A stretch of DNA of 49,785 nt, from positions 1 to 49,785 of the forward strand of contig DXAF01000008.1 in NCBI GenBank assembly GCA_019117185.1. Reading direction: 5' to 3'. Of the stretch, positions 18,934-27,871 are shown piece after piece. Position numbers and translations under genes: made by a program. The stretch is from Candidatus Limosilactobacillus intestinipullorum. GTDB lineage: Bacteria; Bacillota; Bacilli; Lactobacillales; Lactobacillaceae. Numbering within the stretch: position 1 is the first letter of the stretch; each line of letters opens with the position of its first letter. Below the pieces are notes generated by a model. That model worked only from the letters and a program-made list of their open reading frames with translations. It was not told the origin of the DNA and ran no database searches.

Positions 18934-20082
18934 TTAGTCAATAATCTTCTTAAAGTCCGCGTAGAGTTCGTCAAAAACCGCGTTAAACTGGTCAGCATCT
19001 ACAAGCGTATTTTGGTCGCCCAGGCTAATCCGCACGGCACTAGTGGCTTCATTTTCTGGCACCTTCATTGCGGCAAGCGTTCCTGCTTCCGCGTGTTTTT
19101 TCGAAGAGCAGGCACTGGTCGTGGAAATGTAGATTCCCCGCTCTTCAAAGGCGTGCACGATGGTTTCACCCCGTACGCCAACAATGGCAAAGCAGAGAAT
19201 GTGGGGGGCAAACCCATCCTGGCGACCAGAAAAGAGCTTAACGTGGTCGAACTGTTGTAGGTGGTCATAAATCCGTTCCTTGATTACCTGTTCACGAGCA
19301 ACGGTCTGATCTTCGTGTTCCTTGACTAGCCGGATTGCCCGGGCCATTGCCACATCACCAGGGGTATTTTCGGTACCGCTCCGCAGTGTTCGTTCCTGAC
19401 CACCACCTGCGATCAGGGGGGCCAGCTTCCGCCCACTCTTCACGTAAACAAAACCGGTTCCCCGGGGGGCGTGGAACTTATGTCCAGAAAAGGTGGCAAA
19501 GTCAACCCGGTCACTGAAGACCTGGTCATCAAGCCCCTTGCCAATCGCCTGGACGGCATCAACCATGTAGTGGACATTCGGGTAGTCCTTGAGAATCTCA
19601 CCGACCGCCTTAATCGGTTGGACCGTCCCAATTTCGTTATTAACGGCCATGATCGACACCAAGATGGTATCCGGCCGTAATGCGGCTTGGACATCGGCGG
19701 GGTCAATCCGGCCTTCCTGGTCAACGGGTAAGTAGGTGACCGTAAAGCCCAGTTCTTCTAACTGGGCCATCGCATTTCGTACGGCGGCGTGCTCTACGGA
19801 CGTCGTAATAATGTGTTTGCCAAAACGCCGCTTAGCTAACGCGGTGCCCTTAATCACCCAATTATCACCTTCCGAGCCACCACTGGTAAAGATGATTTCA
19901 CTCGGCTTCACCCCCATCAAATTGGCAATCTGTTGACGGGCTTGTTCAAGCAGGTTCCAGGCCTCTTCACCAAAGTTATGTAGGCTGCTGGGGTTCCCCC
20001 AGATCTTCTTGCTGACCGTGTCATACGTAGCAAGGACTTCCGGCGAAATTTGGGTCGTCGCACTATTATCAAAATAGATCAT
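18934..20082 (-). CDS. Cysteine desulfurase (NifS/IscS-like), ThiI partner
   Basis: This class V PLP enzyme removes sulfur from cysteine to form a persulfide. The protein of about 382 residues begins MIYFDNSATTQ, has the PLP-binding Lys in SGHKFHAPRGTGF and the catalytic Cys in TTSACSSKK. The ATG at 20082 is preferred because GGAGG lies 8 nt upstream; the longer frame starts at a TTG inside that region. Its position directly before thiI is the conserved nifZ-thiI arrangement of bacilli, so its main job is probably sulfur supply for 4-thiouridine in tRNA. Confidence 0.92.
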   Translation of the reverse strand: MIYFDNSATTQISPEVLATYDTVSKKIWGNPSSLHNFGEEAWNLLEQARQQIANLMGVKPSEIIFTSGGSEGDNWVIKGTALAKRRFGKHIITTSVEHAAVRNAMAQLEELGFTVTYLPVDQEGRIDPADVQAALRPDTILVSIMAVNNEIGTVQPIKAVGEILKDYPNVHYMVDAVQAIGKGLDDQVFSDRVDFATFSGHKFHAPRGTGFVYVKSGRKLAPLIAGGGQERTLRSGTENTPGDVAMARAIRLVKEHEDQTVAREQVIKERIYDHLQQFDHVKLFSGRQDGFAPHILCFAIVGVRGETIVHAFEERGIYISTTSACSSKKHAEAGTLAAMKVPENEATSAVRISLGDQNTLVDADQFNAVFDELYADFKKIID

Positions 20083-20172
20083 TTTTCGTTCCTCCGACAA
20101 TTTTATCTGACGGTCATCAACCGGCTGTTTGCCGGTCGGCAGTAGTTCGACACTTTCTTAAAGCAACTTCAT

Positions 20173-20220
20173 ATTATAACAAAGATCGCGTCAAGACAAA
20201 AAAAATTATCTTGACGCGTC
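20173..20220 (-). promoter_or_regulatory. Dyad with U-tract loop and -10 box upstream of the desulfurase
   Basis: A 10-bp perfect stem (CGCGTCAAGA pairing with TCTTGACGCG, 20187-20219) has its run of eight T residues on the minus strand inside the loop, not after the stem. A consensus TATAAT (20173-20178) follows it, with only a weak -35 at 17-18 nt. It may be the ezrA terminator, the desulfurase promoter, or both. Confidence 0.4.
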
Positions 20221-20235
20221 TAAGATTAACTAATG

Positions 20236-21924
20236 TTATTCGTTGTAATAGCTGTCCTCAATGCGCTTAAAAGAGCCAGGCTCGGCTTCTTCAAGCGCCG
20301 TCCCAATCTGTTCTAAACTCTTGGCATACTGGTACTGGGCAAATAGCTGCCGGGACTTGGTCGCCGCTTGTGCCACTTTCTCATTATCAGAAAAGCGGTT
20401 TGCATATTGGAGTAAGCGTTCCGTTAGCTCAGCACTATCACGAAGGTCATTGGTCTTACCCTGTAAGGTTTCGATGTCGGACTCCACCATTATTAGCTGC
20501 TTGGTAACATCATCCATATTGATCTTGTACTCGTGTAGTTCCGCACTGAGCTTCTTTACTTCTGCGCTAACGCCCATGAAGTAGTCAACATAATCCTGGT
20601 CAACGCCGGGGAGGTTCAGTTGCTCTACCTGCCGCTTAATGGTCCGCAGGTCAACGGAATACTTCTGTAGCATCTTGCGGGCCCGCTGCTCGTCGGTTTG
20701 CAACTTGGCAACTTCGTCATTAATCTTGGCCTGCTTTTCTTCAATTGTGGTTAGTTCCTTTTGGTTATCCTTCTCGGTGCTGACGATCTGACTATAAATA
20801 GCCGTCTGGTCAGCCACCGTTTGGGTGTCGTGCCGGTAGTCCTTATCAATCGACTTAATTTGCTCACCGAGCCGGCGGGCGGCCTCAATTTCGTTGTTAT
20901 TAAAAGTGTAACTCAGGTTTAGTCGTTTCAATTCCGCCGTCAATTCGGTATTTTGCCGCTGAGCATGGGGGATAAACTTGGCCATTACCTTAAGCAGGTG
21001 CTGGGCCTCATGCTTTGCGTCAATTTCCTTTTGCATCACATCATACAGGTTATCAATTTCCGTCGACAAGTCCTTATTGGCCTGGACAACCACGTCTACC
21101 TGGAGGTCATCAAACTGTTTAAGCGTTGCCGTCAACTTGGCCTGAAGCCGGTCAATCTTCTTATCGAGGTCGGGCTCGGTAAAGCGGTAGTGCTGTTCAG
21201 TCAGGATCTGGTAACCATGACGCAACTCCGTCAACTGGTCTGGAAATTCAGTTGCCAGTGGTTTATATAGTTTCGGAACCTTCTTTAAAAGGGTGGCAAA
21301 GCGGTCATTTTCATCCTGCAATTCGGTTAGGATTTCCTGAGCAGCTTCGAGGTCCCCCTTAGCAGTCAGGTCGGCAAACTTAGCGAATTGTTGCTCTAAG
21401 GACGCCAACCGTTGCTTCAACCCCTTTGCCGCCCCACCAAATTCAAATTCCTTGTCATTTAATTCGGTGTGGAAGTGCCGGTACTGCTGCTTAATTTGGT
21501 CAATCGCTTGATGGTGTTTTTGCTCTTGTTGTTGGAGTGACTGAAGGGACTTTTGTAACCGGTCAGCTTGCTCACTGGCCTTACCAATCTGAGTCCGGTA
21601 GTCACTGATTGCGGAATTGATTGTTAACAACTGGCTAGTCTTAACCATTGCCAGCAATTCGTCCCCCCGCGCCGGAAGCTTCTTTATTGCGGGGGCCAAC
21701 TGCGCCTCATATTTCTTCTTAAGGTCTGCTAACTGGTCTTTAGCGTCACCGACCAACCGCATCTTCCCCGCCGCTGTTAACTGATCACTAATCTTTCGCT
21801 TCGCCAGTTGTTCGCTGACGGACTTCAGCTCGTTAATTTTTCTAATCGACCGGTGTTGGAACCATACAATCACACACAAGAGAACTAGAACAATGATTAA
21901 AATTGCAATTAAAATCTGAAACAT
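20236..21924 (-). CDS. ezrA: Septation ring formation regulator EzrA
   Basis: EzrA of 562 residues has one N-terminal membrane helix (residues 1-22) and then an almost entirely helical cytoplasmic part rich in Lys, Glu, Gln and Leu that forms spectrin-like repeats. It interacts with FtsZ, prevents extra Z rings and helps recycle division and wall-synthesis proteins. Length and layout match Bacillus and Lactobacillus EzrA. It is encoded next to the desulfurase-thiI pair, and divergently on the other side lies the GAF-domain reductase gene, as in B. subtilis. Confidence 0.93.
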   Translation of the reverse strand: MFQILIAILIIVLVLLCVIVWFQHRSIRKINELKSVSEQLAKRKISDQLTAAGKMRLVGDAKDQLADLKKKYEAQLAPAIKKLPARGDELLAMVKTSQLLTINSAISDYRTQIGKASEQADRLQKSLQSLQQQEQKHHQAIDQIKQQYRHFHTELNDKEFEFGGAAKGLKQRLASLEQQFAKFADLTAKGDLEAAQEILTELQDENDRFATLLKKVPKLYKPLATEFPDQLTELRHGYQILTEQHYRFTEPDLDKKIDRLQAKLTATLKQFDDLQVDVVVQANKDLSTEIDNLYDVMQKEIDAKHEAQHLLKVMAKFIPHAQRQNTELTAELKRLNLSYTFNNNEIEAARRLGEQIKSIDKDYRHDTQTVADQTAIYSQIVSTEKDNQKELTTIEEKQAKINDEVAKLQTDEQRARKMLQKYSVDLRTIKRQVEQLNLPGVDQDYVDYFMGVSAEVKKLSAELHEYKINMDDVTKQLIMVESDIETLQGKTNDLRDSAELTERLLQYANRFSDNEKVAQAATKSRQLFAQYQYAKSLEQIGTALEEAEPGSFKRIEDSYYNE

Positions 21925-22046
21925 TAATTACCCCACCTAAATATTCAACCGATTGACAAGACACTATCAACGGTCATAAGCTTCTAGATAAAATTATACC
22001 ATAGTCACCCGCACTTGCCGGGGCTTATTATCAAGGAGGCCAAATA

Positions 22047-22505
22047 ATGGCAAATTACCAATTAATGATTAAACAACTGGCCGCGCTACTCACCAATGAA
22101 CCAGATCCCATCGCTAACCTTGCCAACACCAGTGCTCTGGTTAACCAAACCGTTGACCAGGTCAACTGGGTCGGTTTCTACTTATCTGATCAGGCACAAG
22201 AGCAGCTCACCCTGGGACCTTTCCAAGGTAAAGTAGCTTGCATGCACATCCAAAACGGTCACGGGGTCTGTGGTACCGCAGCTCAAACACGGCAGACCCA
22301 GGTGGTCGCTGATGTCACTAGTTTCCCTGGCTACATATCCTGTGACGCAGCGGCCCAATCGGAACTCGTGATTCCCCTGGTCAGAAAAAATGGTGATTTA
22401 TACGGTGTCTTTGACCTTGACGCTCCCATCAAGGACCGTTTTGACCGCCAGCTGGTCGCTACTTTGGAAGAAGTTGCCCGAATTGTCATGAAGAGCATTG
22501 ACTAA
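22047..22505 (+). CDS. GAF-domain free methionine-(R)-sulfoxide reductase
   Basis: This 152-residue single GAF-domain protein matches the fRMsr family, which reduces free L-methionine-(R)-sulfoxide with electrons from thioredoxin. The three family cysteines are all present: Cys65 in KVACMHI, Cys75 in HGVCGTAA and Cys99 in GYISCDAA. The following SELVIPL and FDLDAP segments are also typical. It is transcribed divergently from ezrA with AAGGAGG at the start. The conserved cysteine set makes the enzymatic call strong. Confidence 0.9.
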   Translation: MANYQLMIKQLAALLTNEPDPIANLANTSALVNQTVDQVNWVGFYLSDQAQEQLTLGPFQGKVACMHIQNGHGVCGTAAQTRQTQVVADVTSFPGYISCDAAAQSELVIPLVRKNGDLYGVFDLDAPIKDRFDRQLVATLEEVARIVMKSID

Positions 22506-22550
22506 CTTGTTATGGGCATGTTAAGATAATCTTTGTGTAAAATAATGCAG

Positions 22551-22655
22551 CAGTGAGGGGCAAGCTCGTCAACAGACTGGTGCCGCAAGGTGTTTTTAGT
22601 AACCCAGCTGCAAGGGTGAAAAATTCAGATCAGCCTGCACGAATGTCAAGCTCAC
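22551..22655 (+). promoter_or_regulatory. Probable S4 leader (autoregulatory) of rpsD
   Basis: The roughly 195-nt gap between the reductase gene and rpsD is rich in paired segments. GTGAG (22553-22557) can pair with CTCAC (22651-22655) to close a domain containing several smaller G+C-rich stems. In Firmicutes, rpsD commonly carries a structured leader bound by its own product S4. The assignment rests on position and pairing; I could not fold it. A TAAAAT -10 candidate is at 22538-22543 with a poor -35. Confidence 0.5.
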
Positions 22656-22701
22656 AATCGGATTATTTTACTCCAAGAAAATACATTGGAGGAATTCATT
22701 T

Positions 22702-23307
22702 ATGTCTCGTTATACTGGTCCAAGTTGGCGTGTTTCACGTCGCCTTGGCGTTTCACTTTCAGGTACTGGTAAGGAATTAGCTCGTCGTCCATACGCTCCT
22801 GGTGATCACGGTCGTGACCGTCATGGTAAGCTGTCTGAATATGGTACGCAACTTCGTGAAAAGCAAAAGCTGCGTTTCATGTACGGTATGACTGAACGTC
22901 AATTCGCTAACCTCTTCGTTCGTGCCGGTAAGATCAAGGAAGGTACCCACGGTGCTAACTTCATGGCATTGCTGGAACGCCGTCTTGATAACATGGTTTA
23001 CCGCTTAGGTTTGGCTACTACCCGTCGTCAAGCTCGTCAACTGGTTAACCACGGTCACATCACCGTTGATGGCAAGCGCGTTGACATTCCTTCATACGAA
23101 GTCGATGTTAACCAAGTTATTGCCGTTCGTGAAAAGTCCAAGAACCTGGACATCATCAAGAACGCTGTCGATGCCGTTGTTTCACGTCCTTCATACGTGG
23201 ACTTCGATGCTGACAAGTTGGAAGGTAAGTTGAACCGGATCCCTGCTCGTGAAGACATGGATGCTGATATCGACGAAGCCCTCATCGTTGAATTCTACAA
23301 CAAGTAA
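22702..23307 (+). CDS. rpsD: 30S ribosomal protein S4
   Basis: S4 of 201 residues starts [19 protein letters not shown], the short-linker form of lactobacilli, and contains the S4 RNA-binding domain at about residues 91-155 ([20 protein letters not shown] and following). It nucleates assembly of the 30S 5' domain by binding 16S rRNA and can repress its own messenger. The gene stands alone with its own leader and terminator. Its codon use is visibly biased to GCT, CGT and GGT, as expected for a highly expressed gene. Ribosome binding site TTGGAGGAATTC is strong. Confidence 0.98.
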   Translation: MSRYTGPSWRVSRRLGVSLSGTGKELARRPYAPGDHGRDRHGKLSEYGTQLREKQKLRFMYGMTERQFANLFVRAGKIKEGTHGANFMALLERRLDNMVYRLGLATTRRQARQLVNHGHITVDGKRVDIPSYEVDVNQVIAVREKSKNLDIIKNAVDAVVSRPSYVDFDADKLEGKLNRIPAREDMDADIDEALIVEFYNK

Positions 23308-23320
23308 ACTTAACTGCTTA

Positions 23321-23363
23321 CTTAACAAAAAAGGTCCGCTGAATGCGGACCTTTTTTGTTAAG
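23321..23363. terminator. Perfect-dyad terminator after rpsD
   Basis: A 19-bp perfect inverted repeat (CTTAACAAAAAAGGTCCGC and its complement) surrounds a 5-nt loop. The inner GGTCCGC stem followed by T6 gives a strong rho-independent terminator on the plus strand, and the mirror-image A6 makes it work on the minus strand too. Confidence 0.88.
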
Positions 23364-23371
23364 CAGACAGC

Positions 23372-23424
23372 AAAACACCCCACAGCACACGGCAAATCAG
23401 CCGAATCCTGCGGGGCGTTTTTTC
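23372..23424. terminator. Bidirectional terminator of the pnt operon
   Basis: CACCCCACAG pairs with CTGCGGGGCG, with an A4 run before and a T6 run after. It lies between convergent rpsD and pntB, so it can end transcripts from both sides. Confidence 0.75.
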
Positions 23425-23437
23425 GCTTTAAATTCAC

Positions 23438-24853
23438 TTATTCATCCAAATACTGCTTAGTAGCCGCGATAATGTCTTTCAATCCCTTCTTAGCATCGGA
23501 GAAGAACATCCGGGTCTGATCGGCACTAAATAGTGGGTTAGCGATTCCGGCATACCCAGGGTGCATTGACCGCTTGATGATTACCACCGACTTGGACTTA
23601 TCAACGTCCAGAATCGGCATCCCTGAAATGGCGTTGCCAGACTTCCGTGCCATTGGGTTGGTAACATCGTTGGCACCAATTACGAGTGAAACATCAGTGT
23701 TTTCAAACATTGAGTTGGCTTCATCCATCTGCTTCATTTCCTCGTACGGAACGTTAACATCGGCTAGCAAGACATTCATATGGCCAGGCATCCGTCCCGC
23801 AACCGGGTGGATGGCATAGTTAACATTAATCCCATGGTCAGTTAATAATTTAGCCAGTTCAGCAACTTCATGCTGGGCCTGGGCGGCAGCTAGACCATAG
23901 CCCGGAACAATCATTACGTTGTGGGCATAGGCCAACTGAAGACCAACATCATCCGCTGAGGTTTCCTTAACGTTAACTGGAACGTCGTCCGCAGTCCCGG
24001 CGTCGTTGTCACCGCCGCCAAAGCCACCGGCAAGAATATTAGCAACGGATCGGTTCATCGCTTCAGCCATTTGCAAGGTCAGAATCGTCCCTGCGGCACC
24101 AACCAGGGCACCGGCGATAATCAAGACCTGGTTATCAATGACAAATCCGGCAAAGGCAACGGCTAACCCGGTAAAGGCGTTCAGTAGTGAAACTACCACC
24201 GGCATGTCGGCACCACCAATTGGCAACGTCATCAGCAGGCCAAAGATTAGGGCGGCGGGTAGCTCCAAGATCAATGCCCAGTAACTCTGCGCATAACCAA
24301 TCATCCATACGGCCCCCGCGATCATTGCGATGATCGACAGGCCGTTGCAGATCCGACTACCTGGGAACGTAATCGGCTTACCAGAAACATGCCCAGCTAA
24401 CTTCCCAGTCGCAATTAGTGAACCCGAGAAGGTTGTCCCCCCGATGATGACGTCCAAAACTACTGGAATCGACAAGATCAACTGGAGACGGGTTCCGCTG
24501 GCTACTTGCAGGTAGTCAAAGACACCAATCGTTGCCGCGGCACCACCACCAACGGCGTTAAAGAGCGAAACCAGTTGTGGAACATCGGTCATCTTAACCT
24601 TCCGGGCCTTGATGACCCCGTAAAGGATACCGATTGCCAGGCCAGCTACTAAAGCGACCCAACCGGCCACGCTAATCTTACCATCGGCAATGATGGTAAT
24701 AATAATCATAATTACCGCGAGTGCCATCCCGACACAGGAGAGGCCGTTCCCTTTGCGGGCCGTCTTTGGTGACCGCATCAGGTGAACACCAATTACGTAG
24801 CAAATCGCTGAAATCAGATAAATTAATGCTGAAAAAGTTTGCAGTGCACTCAT
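23438..24853 (-). CDS. pntB: NAD(P) transhydrogenase subunit beta
   Basis: The beta subunit of 471 residues has nine or so membrane helices in its N-terminal part (domain II) and a C-terminal NADP(H)-binding domain III (about residues 290-471). Domain III shows GYGLAAAQAQHEV, HPVAGRMPGHMNVLLAD and ANDVTNP, all hallmark PntB motifs. The enzyme couples proton entry to hydride transfer from NADH to NADP+. The start overlaps the stop of the upstream alpha-2 gene by a TAATG junction, so translation is coupled. Confidence 0.95.
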   Translation of the reverse strand: MSALQTFSALIYLISAICYVIGVHLMRSPKTARKGNGLSCVGMALAVIMIIITIIADGKISVAGWVALVAGLAIGILYGVIKARKVKMTDVPQLVSLFNAVGGGAAATIGVFDYLQVASGTRLQLILSIPVVLDVIIGGTTFSGSLIATGKLAGHVSGKPITFPGSRICNGLSIIAMIAGAVWMIGYAQSYWALILELPAALIFGLLMTLPIGGADMPVVVSLLNAFTGLAVAFAGFVIDNQVLIIAGALVGAAGTILTLQMAEAMNRSVANILAGGFGGGDNDAGTADDVPVNVKETSADDVGLQLAYAHNVMIVPGYGLAAAQAQHEVAELAKLLTDHGINVNYAIHPVAGRMPGHMNVLLADVNVPYEEMKQMDEANSMFENTDVSLVIGANDVTNPMARKSGNAISGMPILDVDKSKSVVIIKRSMHPGYAGIANPLFSADQTRMFFSDAKKGLKDIIAATKQYLDE

Positions 24854-25185
24854 TACTGGTCACCCCCATCCTTAGACTGGCTCTTTGCGGGTGCTTGACC
24901 ACCCCGTGGACGGTCGAACATCCCCAACATCCGATCAGTTACGGTGTAACCACCAGCCACGTTGACGGCCGCAAAGAAGGCACACAGGAAGGCCAGGATA
25001 TAAAAGCCCCAGCTATTTGCTTCCGCGGCGACGACAAAGGCCCCGACGACAACAACCCCGTGGATCGCATTGGCACCGGACATCATCGGCGTCTGCAGGG
25101 TTGCCGGGATTTTACTCATAACTTCAAACCCAACGAGGAGACTTAAGACAAAGATTGCTAAATTAGAATATAATTGCTGACTCAT
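24853..25185 (-). CDS. pntA2: NAD(P) transhydrogenase subunit alpha, membrane part
   Basis: This 110-residue protein is the small alpha-2 subunit carrying the first membrane helices of the transhydrogenase proton channel. Three to four hydrophobic segments are visible, with the family-typical VMSKIPATLQTPMMSGANAIHG stretch near residues 22-43. It sits between alpha-1 (15 nt upstream) and beta (TAATG overlap). The C-terminal tail is short, charged and Gln/Gly-rich. Confidence 0.92.
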   Translation of the reverse strand: MSQQLYSNLAIFVLSLLVGFEVMSKIPATLQTPMMSGANAIHGVVVVGAFVVAAEANSWGFYILAFLCAFFAAVNVAGGYTVTDRMLGMFDRPRGGQAPAKSQSKDGGDQ

Positions 25186-25200
25186 ATTATTCTCCCCTCT

Positions 25201-26406
25201 CTACTTAGTTGCTGCTTGTTTTTGACTACTTGCATCGGCCTTTTCGGCTTCAGCAGCCTTCTTGATTTCAGGTAATCCCATTTGTGCCCGCAAACGTCCC
25301 GAAATTACCTGGCCCTGGTAAGTAGCTACCAACTCAGACATTACATCGTCATTAGTATCAATTGCGATGTTACCTTCCTTATCCAGCAGTGCTTTAATAA
25401 CCGCTTGAACGTTCTTCGAGTACATTTCTGAGGCACTGGTTGCCAATTCACTCGGTAGGTTATCAGCACCAACAATCTCGGCCCCGTTATCCGTCTCAAC
25501 AACGGCACCGGGCTTTGAGCCGGTAACGTTACCACCCAGTTCACTAGCTGCAATATCGATAAAGATTGATCCCGGCTTAGCTGCTTGAACTGATTTTTCG
25601 GTAACCAGCATTGGCGGCTTCTTCCCGGGAACCCGGGCCGTCGTGATCACAATATCACTGTCGGCGATGAAACCGGCTAGTTCGTCTTGTTGCTTTTGCT
25701 GCTCTTCCTTGGTCAGCTGACGGGCGTAACCGCCCTTACCAGCCGCCGAAACTGAGCTCGTTAAGAATTTCGCACCTAGGGACTCAACTTCGCCCCGTGA
25801 AGCAGGACGCACATCGTATCCGGAGACAATTGCCCCCAAACGCTTGGCGGTCCCAATCGCCTGCAGGCCGGCAACCCCGGTTCCTAAGACCAGCACCTTC
25901 GCTGGCTTAGCAGTTCCGGCCGCCGTAATCATCATTGGGAAGTAACGCATAAAGTGGTCGGCTGCCACTAGCGCCGCCTTATAGCCCGCGACCGATGACT
26001 GCGAACTCAAAGCATCCATGCTCTGGGCCCGGGAAACCGTCCGTGGCAGCAGTTCAAATGACAAAGTCGTAACTTGCCGGTTTGCTAGCTGTTTGGCCAC
26101 ATCATGATCAACCGACAGGGAAAGTAAACCGAGTAGCGCTTGCCCTGACTTTAACTTGGCCACCGTTTCATCATCCGGCCGGTTAACAACCGTCACCAGG
26201 TTGGCCTGGTCAATGGCCTGTTGACGATCAACCACCTTTGCACCAGCATCTACATACTGCTGGTCAGCAAAATTGGCCGCTGCACCGGCGTCCTTTTCAA
26301 CCAGGACCTGACAGCCCTGCTTGACGAGCCGCTTAACAACACTTGGCACCAGTGAAACCCGGTGCTCATCTGCGGCTTCCTTTAGTGCTGCAATTGTAAT
26401 TGCCAT
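25201..26406 (-). CDS. pntA1: NAD(P) transhydrogenase subunit alpha, NAD-binding part
   Basis: This 401-residue soluble domain I binds NAD(H) and resembles alanine dehydrogenase. The Rossmann motif VLVLGTGVAGLQAIG is near residue 170, followed by the VSGYDVRPASRGEVESLGAKF stretch. The C-terminal 20 residues are a Lys/Ala/Gln-rich tail. With alpha-2 and beta it makes the three-polypeptide form of the enzyme, in contrast to the fused PntA of E. coli. ATG follows AAGGAGG. In a heterofermenter it could balance NADPH and NADH, which is inference. Confidence 0.94.
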   Translation of the reverse strand: MAITIAALKEAADEHRVSLVPSVVKRLVKQGCQVLVEKDAGAAANFADQQYVDAGAKVVDRQQAIDQANLVTVVNRPDDETVAKLKSGQALLGLLSLSVDHDVAKQLANRQVTTLSFELLPRTVSRAQSMDALSSQSSVAGYKAALVAADHFMRYFPMMITAAGTAKPAKVLVLGTGVAGLQAIGTAKRLGAIVSGYDVRPASRGEVESLGAKFLTSSVSAAGKGGYARQLTKEEQQKQQDELAGFIADSDIVITTARVPGKKPPMLVTEKSVQAAKPGSIFIDIAASELGGNVTGSKPGAVVETDNGAEIVGADNLPSELATSASEMYSKNVQAVIKALLDKEGNIAIDTNDDVMSELVATYQGQVISGRLRAQMGLPEIKKAAEAEKADASSQKQAATK

Positions 26407-26556
26407 ACTGATTCCTCCTTATTCAAATAATCAACCGCTTTCACCTCTATCATAGTCTACTTTGCACTTTAAATCACACTTTTTTCAGACATTTTATGAT
26501 CTTTTATCCGTTTTCAAGCCACTAATTGGTCAAAAACAGTTTGGCTTGCCCACTGC

Positions 26557-27300
26557 TTATAAGGTAAAGGTGAGGCAGTCTGCCCGTGACAGTGCCGGGC
26601 AAAAATGGTAGCCCCCAACCGTAAACCTTTTGACCCCGGCAAGGTCTTGGATCTGATTTTCCGCGAGGTAACGTACCATACTCCCCCGGGCCATCTTAGC
26701 TTGGGTCGCCTGCTGTTTAACCTTGCCATCCTTAACTCGACCAAACACGCACTTAACGAGGCGGCGCTCACCAGATAAATACGGCAAAATAGCTCGTTCG
26801 TATTCCACCGACGCTAGATCTAAGACGAGATTATCTTCACGGTATAGCTCATCCGCCAGCCGTGTACCCCAAAATTCATATAACGAGGTGGTGCCAGCAA
26901 CGGTTGCCCGGTCCCCCATCCCCAGTCGGTAAGGGACAATTCCGTCAAACGGACGCAAAAGGCCATAGAATCCCGAGAGGATCCGCAGGTGGTTCTGGAT
27001 ATAGGCTAGTCCCGCGTCGGTAAAAACATCAGGTGCCATGTGCTGGTATTGGAGGCCGGTAAAGGCAATGATGGCTGGCGTCAAGTTCTGAGTAAGCACC
27101 ATTTCCTGCAGCCAACGGTAGTTCTTATCCGCTAAACGTTGGCTGCAATTCCACCACAACCGGTGTAATTGGTCATAGCTTAATCCTCGCATCCAGGTCA
27201 AAATTTCTTGGGCCTGGGGCAAGAAGTGGGGAAGGTCCTGGTAAGGAAAAGAGTCGGTATCTACGGCCATCGTCCGGGCGGGTGCAATAATTATCTTCAT
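26557..27300 (-). CDS. yaaA: Peroxide stress protein YaaA (DUF328)
   Basis: This 247-residue protein belongs to the YaaA/DUF328 family. It begins MKIIIAPARTM, contains the SGFYGLLRPFDGIVPYRLGM signature in the middle and ends with the conserved GGYHFCPALS-type stretch (preceded by VKRFTVGGY). E. coli YaaA limits DNA and protein damage by lowering free iron during peroxide stress and has DNA-binding activity. It is divergent from the yueI-rarA pair, with about 80 nt between. Function here is by family. Confidence 0.9.
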   Translation of the reverse strand: MKIIIAPARTMAVDTDSFPYQDLPHFLPQAQEILTWMRGLSYDQLHRLWWNCSQRLADKNYRWLQEMVLTQNLTPAIIAFTGLQYQHMAPDVFTDAGLAYIQNHLRILSGFYGLLRPFDGIVPYRLGMGDRATVAGTTSLYEFWGTRLADELYREDNLVLDLASVEYERAILPYLSGERRLVKCVFGRVKDGKVKQQATQAKMARGSMVRYLAENQIQDLAGVKRFTVGGYHFCPALSRADCLTFTL

Positions 27301-27382
27301 CGTTGGTTGAGCTCCTTAGTTTATCTGTTTTTCTATAATGGTACAATGAAATCATGAATTTTATAACAAGGAGGAAATATCT

Positions 27383-27871
27383 GTGGCAGAAGAAAAGAAG
27401 TCAGCAGTTGAACAACGAATCGATAGTGCCGTCTATGGAACACCGAAAATAAAGCCTGACGAACAGCGTAAGTACTTGGGTACCTTTCGTGAACGGGTGT
27501 GCCTAACCATCAGCGTTGCCGAGCTTCAAGAGCAGGACTGGGCAGCGGCGGTTACCGCGGAGTTAGCTAAGGGGGTCGGTACCCTGGTCTTTATCAACGG
27601 TAACCTCCCCCACGCCGAAGTCCACCCCTACGTTAAAGCGGCAACACGGGCCGGCGCCGCGTTTACAATGAAAACTGACCCCGAGTTTAAAACTGATCCC
27701 CAGGCCCTCGCGGTAGTGGTCGCCAGCAAGTCCGCCGTTTACCAGTCACCGGTCGACGTCAAGAAGCGTTACCCGCAATTCGGTGCCGGTTCAGCAACTG
27801 CCACCACCCAGCGCCAGACCCCAACCAAGGGTGGCTTTTTCCACCGCCTCTTTCACCGGGAGGGACGCTAA
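27383..27871 (+). CDS. YueI-family protein (DUF1694)
   Basis: This 162-residue soluble protein has the DUF1694/YueI fold signature: GTPKIKPDEQRKYLGTFRERV near the start, then alternating hydrophobic strands and the LAVVVASKSAVYQ motif. The last 30 residues are a Gln/Thr/Arg-rich basic tail. The family is distantly related to L7Ae-like RNA-binding proteins, but no function is established. The start is GTG with AAGGAGG upstream, and it abuts rarA with no gap, so the two are cotranscribed. A TATAAT box is visible about 50 nt upstream. Confidence 0.82.
   Translation: MAEEKKSAVEQRIDSAVYGTPKIKPDEQRKYLGTFRERVCLTISVAELQEQDWAAAVTAELAKGVGTLVFINGNLPHAEVHPYVKAATRAGAAFTMKTDPEFKTDPQALAVVVASKSAVYQSPVDVKKRYPQFGAGSATATTQRQTPTKGGFFHRLFHREGR

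Noticed and set aside
22553-22655. Possible T-box upstream of rpsD
   Set aside because: No T-box core (GGTGG..CC..CG) and no terminator before the gene; an S4-type leader fits position and pairing better.
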